A DNA stretch of 50,115 nt from Kitasatospora indigofera (GTDB lineage Bacteria; Actinomycetota; Actinomycetes; Streptomycetales; Streptomycetaceae). The translations under genes were made by a program, and so were the position numbers. Location: the NCBI RefSeq assembly GCF_014655955.1, contig NZ_BNBO01000065.1, positions 1 to 50,115 of the forward strand, read 5' to 3'. Shown here in pieces: positions 42,786 through 50,115 of the stretch; within the stretch, counting starts at the first letter, position 1, and each line of letters begins with the position of its first letter. The notes beneath the pieces were generated by a model that ran no database searches, was not told where the DNA came from, and saw nothing but the letters and a program-made list of their open reading frames with translations.

Positions 42786-43463
42786 TCAGCTGGGCCCGGC
42801 CTTGTAGCCGACGCCCCGCACCGTCACCACGATCTCGGGCCGCTCGGGGTCCTTCTCGATCTTGGAGCGGAGTCGCTGGACGTGGACGTTCACCAATCGG
42901 GTGTCGGCCGCGTGCCGGTAGCCCCAGACCTGCTCCAGCAGCACCTCGCGGGTGAACACCTGCCAGGGCTTGCGGGCCAGCGCGACCAGCAGGTCGAACT
43001 CCAGCGGGGTCAGCGGGATGCCCCGCCCGTCCCGCTTGACCGAGTGCCCGGCCACGTCGATCACCAGATCGCCGATGGTGAGCTGCTCCGGGGTCGGCTC
43101 CTCGGCCCGCCGCAGCCGCGCCCGCACGCGGGCCACCAGCTCCTTGGGCTTGAACGGCTTGACGACGTAGTCGTCGGCGCCGGACTCCAGGCCCACCACG
43201 ATGTCGACCGTGTCGGTCTTCGCGGTGAGCATGACGATCGGGACCCCGGACTCGGCCCTGATCTGCCGGGCGACGTCGATGCCGTCACGGCCGGGCAGCA
43301 TCAGGTCGAGCAGGACCAGATCGGGCTTGGTCTCCCGGAACGCGGCTAGCGCCTTGTCCCCATCGGCGACGAAAAACGGCTCAAAACCTTCACCACGCAA
43401 CACAATGCCGAGCATCTCGGCCAGTGCGGAGTCGTCATCAACGACGAGGACGCGTCCCTTCAT
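42786..43463 (-). CDS. mtrA: Response regulator MtrA
   Basis: An OmpR-family regulator of 225 aa. The receiver domain has VVDDDSA, phospho-acceptor Asp53 in LLDLMLPGRDG, Thr in VMLTAK, and Lys in VVKPFKPKELVARV. The winged-helix domain has LTPLEFDLLVALARKPWQVFTREVLLEQVWGY and VNVHVQRLRSKIEKDP with the GVGYK finish. This sequence matches MtrA closely. It is the first gene of the mtrA-mtrB-lpqB operon. A possible MtrA-type direct repeat lies just upstream of its ATG. A membrane cassette is divergent from it across 235 bp. Confidence 0.97.
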   Translation of the reverse strand: MKGRVLVVDDDSALAEMLGIVLRGEGFEPFFVADGDKALAAFRETKPDLVLLDLMLPGRDGIDVARQIRAESGVPIVMLTAKTDTVDIVVGLESGADDYVVKPFKPKELVARVRARLRRAEEPTPEQLTIGDLVIDVAGHSVKRDGRGIPLTPLEFDLLVALARKPWQVFTREVLLEQVWGYRHAADTRLVNVHVQRLRSKIEKDPERPEIVVTVRGVGYKAGPS

Positions 43464-43476
43464 GCGTCCATCTTCT

Positions 43477-43493
43477 CATTACCGGAATGTGAC
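43477..43493 (-). promoter_or_regulatory. Candidate MtrA binding repeat upstream of mtrA
   Basis: On the minus strand GTCACA-n5-GTAATG reads as two direct half-sites at one helical turn, resembling reported MtrA sites (GTCACA-like in mycobacteria, GTAAC-like in Streptomyces). It is only 14-30 bp before the mtrA start. Spacing and halves are imperfect, so this is a tentative autoregulatory site. Confidence 0.35.
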
Positions 43494-43698
43494 CTGGAGC
43501 ACAGTGGTCCCATATCTCGCCTTCTCCTCCACCGAAACACGTCCAAACCGGACGAATGGCGACAGCGCACCCGTCCCGGGCGGCCTGTTGTCGATCAGCA
43601 ACCGGATACCCCTGGGGCGTCCGCACCCACCATGGCACGATGGGCGGCACAGGACGCCGATCCGGCCTGTGAACCGAGCCCCCTCCCAGGAGCAAGTG

Positions 43699-44937
43699 AT
43701 GACCGACACCCCGGGCTGGGCACCGCCCAGCTCGTCCGAGCAGCCCGGCGAGGAAGGCCGGCCGCCGGCCGGCGCACCCACCGTGCCCGGGCAGTCGTCA
43801 CCGATCGGGAGCACCCCGCCGCCCTGGGGCGGCGGCTACGGCGGCCCGCCGCCCGGCGGCCGGCAGCCGTGGGGCGGCGCACCCGGCGGACAGCCCTGGG
43901 GCGGACAGCCGTGGGGCTGGCCGCAGAGCCCCAAGCCGGGCGTCATCCCGCTGCGCCCGCTGGGCGTCGGCGAGATCCTGGACGGCGCCTTCTCCACCGT
44001 CCGCCGGCACTGGCGCACCACGCTCGGCATCTCGCTCGGCCTCGCCGTCCTGCAGCAGACCGTCGTGGTGCTCGTCCAGTGGCAGTCCTACGAGAACCCG
44101 GACAGCGTGCTGCCGGCGGTGTCCGCCCTCGTCTCGCTGCCGCTGAACCTGCTGATCGGGGTGGTCGCCACCGCGCTGCTCACCATGGTGGTCAGCAGGG
44201 CCATCCTGGGCCGGCCGGTCACCGTCGGCGAGGCCTGGCGCGACTCCCGGCCCCGGGTCCTCCAACTGGTCGGGCTGACCCTGCTCAACCTCCTGATCGT
44301 GCTCGGGTTCGCCGTGGTCGCCCTCGGGCCGCTGTTCGGCTACCTGCTCGCCACCGGGTCGGACCGCAACCCGGGCCTCGTCGGGCTGCTCGTCCTGTTC
44401 GCCGTCGCCGTCGTGGCGGCGGCCTTCTGGATCCTCATCCAGCTGAGCCTCGCCGCCCCCGCCCTGATGCTGGAGAAGCAGGGCATCCGGGCCGCCTTCT
44501 CCCGCTCCCGGCGGCTGGTCCGGGGCTCCTGGTGGCGGGTCTGCGGCATCTCCGTGCTCGGCACCGTCCTGGTCAGCATCATCGCCGGGATCATCGAGAT
44601 CCCGTTCAGCCTGGTCGGCGTGGTGATGGCCGGGGACGAACTCCTCGGGGACTCCCTGACGTCCGGTCTCGACCCCGCGCTGCCGCTCGGCGCCCTGGTC
44701 GTGATCGCCGTCGGCGGCGTGCTCGGCGGAGCCGTCACCATCCCGGCCGGCGCCGCCATCAACGTGCTGATCTACGTGGACCAGCGGATCCGCCGCGAGG
44801 CGCTCGACATCGAGCTGACCCGGGCGGCCGGCCTGGCCGAGCCCGGCCCCTCGGGCCCCGCCGAGCCCGGCCCCACCGGTCCGGCCGCCCCGGCCGCCCC
44901 GGCCGACGGCGGCGACCCGGCAGCGGCGAGGCCCTGA
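43699..44937 (+). CDS. Multi-pass membrane protein with Pro/Gly/Trp-rich N-terminus
   Basis: A 412-aa protein. Residues 1-90 are disordered with PWGGGYGGPP and QPWGG repeats. Then IPLRPLGVGEILDGAFSTVRRHWRT introduces about six transmembrane segments (for example LLIGVVATALLTMVVS, LVGLLVLFAVAVVAAAF, ALVVIAVGGVLGGAVTIP), with a conserved-looking cytoplasmic stretch EKQGIRAAFSRSRRLVRGSWW. The C-terminus is Ala/Pro-rich. It resembles actinobacterial proteins annotated as glycerophosphodiesterase membrane-domain proteins, with no catalytic domain. The ATG at 43699 has AGGAG 6 nt upstream. It is the first gene of a tight cassette (4 nt before the DUF4129 gene) and divergent from mtrA. Its function is unknown. 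Confidence 0.85.
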   Translation: MTDTPGWAPPSSSEQPGEEGRPPAGAPTVPGQSSPIGSTPPPWGGGYGGPPPGGRQPWGGAPGGQPWGGQPWGWPQSPKPGVIPLRPLGVGEILDGAFSTVRRHWRTTLGISLGLAVLQQTVVVLVQWQSYENPDSVLPAVSALVSLPLNLLIGVVATALLTMVVSRAILGRPVTVGEAWRDSRPRVLQLVGLTLLNLLIVLGFAVVALGPLFGYLLATGSDRNPGLVGLLVLFAVAVVAAAFWILIQLSLAAPALMLEKQGIRAAFSRSRRLVRGSWWRVCGISVLGTVLVSIIAGIIEIPFSLVGVVMAGDELLGDSLTSGLDPALPLGALVVIAVGGVLGGAVTIPAGAAINVLIYVDQRIRREALDIELTRAAGLAEPGPSGPAEPGPTGPAAPAAPADGGDPAAARP

Positions 44938-44941
44938 CCGG

Positions 44942-45610
44942 ATGACCACCTGGGGGGAAGGGGCGCTGCTGGCCGGCGGCGCCCCGGTCACCGTCCCGCG
45001 CGACCCGGCCCGCGACGCCGCCCGGCAGGAACTGCTCAACCCCGCCTACCACCGGCACGACCCGAGCCTGCTGGAGCGGATCTCCGACTGGTTCTGGGAG
45101 CAGATCTCCAAGGCGCTGGAGGGCGTCGGCAGCGCCACCGGCGGAACCACCGGCCTGATCCTCTTCCTGGTCGTCGCCCTGGTGATCGTCGCCGCCGTCT
45201 GGTGGCGGCTCGGCGCCCCCGCCCGCGCGGCCCGCACCACCACCGGGCTCTTCGACGAGCGGGGCCCGCGCGGCGCGGCCCAGTACCGGGCCGAGGCCCG
45301 GGCGCACGCGGCCGCCGGACGCTGGACCGAAGCCGTCCGGGAGCAGATGCGTGCGCTGGTCCGCTCCCTCGAAGAGCGCACCCTGCTGGACCCGCGCCCC
45401 GGACGCACCGCCGACGAGGCGGCCGCCGAGGCCGGCCGCGCCCTGCCCGCGCACGCCGCAGCGCTCGCCGCGGCCGCCCGCACCTTCGACGCCATCGCCT
45501 ACGGCGACCGGGCCGCCGACCAGGGCGCCTACCAGCTGCTGAGCGACCTCGACCAGGCGCTGGAGCGCACCCGTCCCACCCTCGCCCCGGCCCCGGAGGG
45601 CGCGGTATGA
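44942..45610 (+). CDS. DUF4129 domain membrane protein
   Basis: A 222-aa protein. An N-terminal helix DPARDAARQELLNPAYHRHDPSLLERISDWFWEQISKALE leads into one transmembrane segment (about 71-89, LILFLVVALVIVAAVWW). The cytoplasmic C-terminal DUF4129 region follows (AHAAAGRWTEAVREQMRALVRSLEERTLL, PGRTADEAAAEAGRALP, FDAIAYGDRAADQGAYQLL). DUF4129 also forms the tail of transglutaminase-like TgpA proteins; here it stands alone. It starts 4 nt after the preceding stop and its own stop overlaps the next start by 4 nt (ATGA), so the cassette is translationally coupled. The biochemical role is unknown. Confidence 0.9.
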   Translation: MTTWGEGALLAGGAPVTVPRDPARDAARQELLNPAYHRHDPSLLERISDWFWEQISKALEGVGSATGGTTGLILFLVVALVIVAAVWWRLGAPARAARTTTGLFDERGPRGAAQYRAEARAHAAAGRWTEAVREQMRALVRSLEERTLLDPRPGRTADEAAAEAGRALPAHAAALAAAARTFDAIAYGDRAADQGAYQLLSDLDQALERTRPTLAPAPEGAV

Positions 45611-46952
45611 CCAGCACCGGCACGCCCACGCCGGCCACCGGACCGCACGTCCCGCCGGCCCGCCAGGCCCCGCAAGCCGCTCAGCCCCCTCAGACCCCGC
45701 TGACCCCGCCGCCTGCCCCCGCGGCACCGGGCCTGCCGGTGGACCTGGCGGACGGCACCGCGGACGGCGGTACCGGCGCGAACGGTCCCGGCACCAGCCT
45801 GACGCCGACCCCCCGCGCCCTCTGGCTGCGCTCCCGCTGGTTCCTGCTCGCCGGCGCCGTCCTGCTGGTCACCGGCCTGCTGCTGGCCGGCCTCAAGGGC
45901 GAGGACAGCTACCCCCCGCTCGACCCGCGCTCGACCGACCCGGGCGGCACCCACGCCGTCGTCCGGCTGCTGGAGCAGCAGGGGCTCAGCACCGGCACCA
46001 CCACCGACCCGGCGGCCCCGACCGCGGGCGCCGAGACCTTCGTCGTGCCGGAGCCCGACCTGCTCACCCCCGAGCAGCTGCGCGCCCTCGCCGCCGCCCG
46101 GCACTCCCGGCTGGTGCTGATCGCCCCCGGCAGCGAGACCCTCGACGTCCTGGCCCCCACCGTCAGCCAGGCCGGCCAGGGCGACCTCCAGGACTACGCG
46201 GCCCCCGCGACCACCTCGGCGGCCTGCTCGCTGCCCGACGCCGTGCGGGCCGGCAGCGCCCAGCTCGGCGGCCTGCTCTACCGGCCCGGCCCGAAGGGCG
46301 CCGGCTGCTACCCGCGGCACAACGCGTACCCGCTGGTCCAGGAGCCCACCGGCGCCGGCACGGACGTGGTCGTCCTCGGCAGCGGCACCTTCCTGACCAA
46401 CGACAAGATCGACGAGGAGGGCAACGCCTCCCTCGCCCTCGGCCTGCTCGGCTCCCGCCCCCGGCTCACCTGGCTGCTGCCCGACTACAGCGCCCCCGCC
46501 CCGGCCGACCGGCGCAAGGAGCTCACCGACTTCATCCCCGCGGGCTGGTACTGGGCGGGCCTGCAGCTCGCCGTCGCCGCGCTGCTCGCCGCCGCCTGGC
46601 GCGGGCGCCGGCTCGGCCCGGTGGTCGCCGAGAACCTGCCGGTCGTGGTCCGGGCCGCCGAGACCACCGAGGGCCGGGCCAGGCTCTACCGGCGGGCCAA
46701 GGCGCGCGGACGCGCCGCGGACGCGCTGCGGCGGGCCGCCTGCACCCGGCTGGCGCCGGTCCTGGGCGTCCCGCTCCTCAACGGCGCCCCCGACCCCGTC
46801 GCGCTCTGCGCGGCCGTCGCCGACCGGCTGGCCGGCGACAGCACCGCCGCGGCCGTCCAGTTCCTGCTGTACGGCCCGGCCCCCACCGACGACGCCGCGT
46901 TGCTGCGGCTCGCCGACGACCTGGACGCCCTTGAAAGGCAGGTACGACAGCC

Positions 46953-46956
<4 letters not shown>
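45607..46956 (+). CDS. DUF4350 domain membrane protein
   Basis: A 449-aa protein. The N-terminal 75 residues are Pro/Ala-rich. A transmembrane segment lies at about 79-97 (WFLLAGAVLLVTGLLLAGL), followed by an extracytoplasmic DUF4350 region (DPRSTDPGGTHAVVRLLEQQGL, AETFVVPEPDLLTPEQLRALAAA, DVVVLGSGTFLTNDKIDEEGNASLALGLLGS). A second transmembrane segment is near 318-335 (WAGLQLAVAALLAAAW), and a cytoplasmic tail starts GRRLGPVVAENLPVVVRAAE. The fold resembles a glutamine-amidotransferase-like domain without an obvious catalytic Cys. The ATG at 45607 overlaps the DUF4129 stop, and its own stop overlaps the MoxR start (GTGA). Confidence 0.88.
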
Positions 46957-47954
<998 letters not shown>

Positions 47955-47991
47955 CCCGCCACCACCTCACCACCTGTTAGGGAGTCCCCGC

Positions 47992-49302
47992 ATGGCCGTC
48001 ACCGGGCGCACCGCCCTGCTCGCCGCACTCGGCGCGCTCGTCGTCGGCCTGGTGCTGCCGTCCTGGGCGGGGATCGGGGCGGTCACCGGTGCCCTGTTCG
48101 TGGCGGTGCTGGCCGATCTGCTGCTGGCCGCGCCGGTCCGCACGCTCCGGATCGGCCGCGGCGGCGACACCGCCGTCCGGCTGGGTGAGCCGGCCAGCGT
48201 CGAACTCACCGTCACCAACCCTTCGGGGCGCCCGCTCCGGGCCACCGTCCGGGACGCCTGGCCGCCGTCGGCCTGGCATCCGGGCACCGCGCTCACGGCC
48301 TCCCGGCACTCCCTGCTGGTGCCGGCCGGCGAACGGCGCCGGGCCGGCACGCTGCTGACGCCCACCCGGCGCGGCGACCACCACGCGTACCGGGTGACGG
48401 TCCGCTCGCTGGGCCCGCTCGGACTGGCCGGGCGGCAGGGCTCCCACCTGGCGCCCTGGACGGTCCGCGCGCTCCCGCCGTTCAACAGCCGCAAGCACCT
48501 GCCGTCCCGGCTGGCCCGGCTGCGCGAACTGGACGGCCGCACCTCGGTGCTGACCCGGGGCCAGGGCACCGAGTTCGACTCCCTGCGCGAGTACCTGCCC
48601 GGCGACGACGTCCGCTCGATCGACTGGCGGGCCAGCGCCCGCCGCAGCACCGTGGCCGTCCGCACCTGGCGGCCCGAGCGCGACCGGCACATCCTGATCG
48701 CCCTGGACACCGGCCGCACCTCGGCCGGCCGGGTCGGTGACGCCCCGCGGCTGGACGCCTCGCTGGACGCCGCCCTGCTCCTCACCGCCCTGGCCACCAA
48801 GGCCGGCGACCGGGTGGACCTGCTCGCCCAGGACGTCCGCCGGCGGGCTTCGGTGGCCGGCCGCTCGCCGTCCGAGATCCTGCCGGCCTTCACCCACGCG
48901 ATGGCCGTGCTGGAGCCCGCCCTCTTCGAGACCGACATGCGTTCGCTGGTCTCCACGGCCCTGCGGATGGCCCCGCACCGGTCGCTGATCGTCATCCTCA
49001 CCGGCCTGGACGCGGCGCCGGTCGAGGACGGCCTGCTCCCTCTGCTGCCGCTGCTCACCAAGCGCCACGAGGTCGTGCTGGCCTCGGTCGCCGACCCGCA
49101 CCTGGACGAGCTGGCCGCCGGCCGGGGCACCCTGGACGCCGTCTACGCGGCGGCGGCCGCCGAGCAGACCCGCGCCGACCGGCGCCACACCGCGGAACGG
49201 CTGACCCGGCTCGGCGCGACGGTGCTGGACGCTCCGCCGACCGCACTGGCCCCGGCCCTGGCCGACGCCTACCTGGCCCTGAAGGCGGCCGGCCGGCTGT
49301 AG
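47992..49302 (+). CDS. DUF58 domain protein (MoxR partner)
   Basis: A 436-aa protein. Two N-terminal transmembrane segments (about 7-25 and 28-47) precede a beta-rich region (ELTVTNPSGRPLRATVRDAWP) and the DUF58 signature GTEFDSLREYLPGDDVRSIDWRASARR (about 192-218 in pieces). A vWA-like fold follows with ILIALDTGRTS (possible MIDAS aspartate) and LIVILTGLDAAP. DUF58 proteins are the usual partners of MoxR ATPases. A Shine-Dalgarno (GGGAG) lies 7 nt before the ATG. It ends 46 bp before a convergent IS630-like gene. Confidence 0.94.
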   Translation: MAVTGRTALLAALGALVVGLVLPSWAGIGAVTGALFVAVLADLLLAAPVRTLRIGRGGDTAVRLGEPASVELTVTNPSGRPLRATVRDAWPPSAWHPGTALTASRHSLLVPAGERRRAGTLLTPTRRGDHHAYRVTVRSLGPLGLAGRQGSHLAPWTVRALPPFNSRKHLPSRLARLRELDGRTSVLTRGQGTEFDSLREYLPGDDVRSIDWRASARRSTVAVRTWRPERDRHILIALDTGRTSAGRVGDAPRLDASLDAALLLTALATKAGDRVDLLAQDVRRRASVAGRSPSEILPAFTHAMAVLEPALFETDMRSLVSTALRMAPHRSLIVILTGLDAAPVEDGLLPLLPLLTKRHEVVLASVADPHLDELAAGRGTLDAVYAAAAAEQTRADRRHTAERLTRLGATVLDAPPTALAPALADAYLALKAAGRL

Positions 49303-49348
49303 CCGGGGGCAGCGGGCTCGCCCTCCGGCCCGCCCGGAGCATGCCCGC

Positions 49349-49999
49349 CTAGTAGCGCGGCTTCACCCAGACGTGGACGCCGGTGTTGCCGTCCTCCTCG
49401 TCCCCGCCGACCTGCCCGGCACGCTCCCGCCAGTCGGCCACACCCTGCGCCAGCGCGGTCGCCGAGGACTTGTCCCCGTGGAAGCCCTCACGCGCGGCCT
49501 GATAGGCGAACCAGCGCTCGACGTGCGCCAGCCACGCGGCCTCGTCCGGGGCGAAGTGCATGGTGAACCGGGGGTGCACCCGCAGCCAGTTGATGACCGT
49601 CGGCGACTTGTGGGTGAAGTAGTTGTCGCAGATCAGGTGGACCTCGCCGCCCTCGGGCAGCTCCTTGTCGAGCCGGGCCAGGTACTGCCGGAAGGCGACA
49701 CCGCGGCGACGGCGGTGCAGCGTGCCGGAGACCGTGTCACTGGTGCTGTCCAGACTGGCGAGCAGGTCCGTGACGGCGGCCGGCAGCGGCTCGTCCTTCA
49801 AGGTCTCCAACGCCGTGCGGAGCTTGGGCCGCAGCAGCGTCTCCGCATCCACGTGCAGGGCGAGGACCCGCTCCGGCGGTGCCAGGTACAGGCCGGCGAC
49901 CTCGTGCGAGGTCTCCAGGGCGAAGGGGTCGGTCGACAAGCTGAAGGGCTCGGTACGCGGCTGGGGTTCGGGGTGGGCCTTGGGGCCAGGTCGTGCCAT
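49349..49999 (-). CDS. IS630-like DDE transposase-derived protein lacking the N-terminal DNA-binding domain
   Basis: A 216-aa protein whose TDPFALETSHEVAGLYLAPPERVLALHVD opening and CDNYFTHKSPTVINWL, HFAPDEAAWLAHVERWFAYQ core match the catalytic domain of IS630/Tc1-mariner transposases. The acidic triad is retained: Asp51, Asp125 and Glu161, with 35 residues between the last two as in active enzymes. The DNA-binding helix-turn-helix half is absent, and the region after the first Asp is short and diverged. The ATG at 49999 lies 28 bp past the rRNA terminator, so no room is left for the missing half. Either a truncated relic or a repurposed protein. No terminal inverted repeats or target-site duplication were recognised. 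Confidence 0.75.
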   Translation of the reverse strand: MARPGPKAHPEPQPRTEPFSLSTDPFALETSHEVAGLYLAPPERVLALHVDAETLLRPKLRTALETLKDEPLPAAVTDLLASLDSTSDTVSGTLHRRRRGVAFRQYLARLDKELPEGGEVHLICDNYFTHKSPTVINWLRVHPRFTMHFAPDEAAWLAHVERWFAYQAAREGFHGDKSSATALAQGVADWRERAGQVGGDEEDGNTGVHVWVKPRY

Positions 50000-50026
50000 A
50001 CCGCGATCGTATCCCGCACAAACGCA

Positions 50027-50060
50027 AAGAACCCCCACCCGGAATCGGGTGGGGGTTCTT
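50027..50060 (-). terminator. Terminator of the rRNA operon
   Basis: A perfect 14-bp stem AAGAACCCCCACCC/GGGTGGGGGTTCTT (50027-50040 with 50047-50060), 6-nt loop, directly follows the 5S rRNA 3' end. On the minus strand it is followed by TTTGCGTTTG, a weak T-tract. Confidence 0.93.
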
Positions 50061-50069
50061 CACAATGAT

Positions 50070-50115
50070 TGTTCGGCGGCGTCCTACTCTCCCACAGGGT
50101 CCCCCCTGCAGTACC
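50070..50115 (-). rRNA. rrf: 5S ribosomal RNA, 3' part (cut by window edge)
   Basis: On the minus strand the last 46 bases read GGTACTGCAGGGGGGACCC, then TGTGGGAGAGTAGGACGCC and GCCGAAC, the conserved 3' half of actinobacterial 5S rRNA. The 5' part lies beyond 50115, so 23S and 16S would follow there. The mature 3' end is placed at about 50070. Confidence 0.93.

Overview
The window is about 50 kb of very GC-rich chromosomal DNA from a filamentous actinomycete of the Streptomycetaceae (Streptomyces or Kitasatospora type). Four things point there: coding frames with G/C in nearly every third position and many GTG (one TTG) starts; a tmRNA tag ending in ALAA beside smpB; the nnaR-narK pair; and the block ftsEX, prfB, kinases, NAD-glutamate dehydrogenase, secA, hpf, comF, lpqB-mtrB-mtrA. 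I recall the same order on Streptomyces chromosomes. It reads as conserved core chromosome, not an island: no prophage, integrative element or CRISPR array is visible, and the only mobile-element trace is an IS630-like gene beside the rRNA operon at the right end.

Left part (1-9.5 kb, all on the minus strand): a HelD-like RNA polymerase-associated ATPase; NnaR (HemD-like domain fused to a winged helix) with the nitrate transporter NarK and a possible GlnR box; tmRNA and SmpB for ribosome rescue; a secreted S41 protease; and FtsE-FtsX. Middle-left (9.9-18.6 kb): a tiny Cys-rich membrane protein, release factor 2, two transmembrane Ser/Thr kinases and, divergent from them, an FHA-FtsK/EccC-like ATPase. 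This last group is a plausible phospho-threonine signalling module.

Centre (18.7-31.5 kb): an ECF sigma factor overlapping a membrane partner; the giant NAD-glutamate dehydrogenase next to glutamate-semialdehyde dehydrogenase (together the last two steps of proline catabolism to 2-oxoglutarate); a HAD hydrolase, a small conserved protein, a patatin-like lipase and a His-rich Rv3235-family protein. Right-centre (31.6-43.5 kb): SecA, an AlkX/YcaQ-type DNA glycosylase, a NarL-type response regulator, long-form HPF, a ComF-like phosphoribosyltransferase with an inserted tandem repeat, and the operon mtrA-mtrB-lpqB.

Right end (43.7-50.1 kb): divergent from mtrA is a tightly packed five-gene membrane cassette (multi-pass protein, DUF4129, DUF4350, MoxR ATPase, DUF58). 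It is followed on the other strand by a headless IS630-like DDE protein, a strong rrn terminator and the 3' end of a 5S rRNA that runs off the window. Most transcription units end in perfect long GC hairpins. The strongest leads for something under-described are the kinase/FHA-ATPase neighbourhood, the MoxR-DUF58 cassette and the possibly domesticated DDE protein. None is proven novel from sequence alone.
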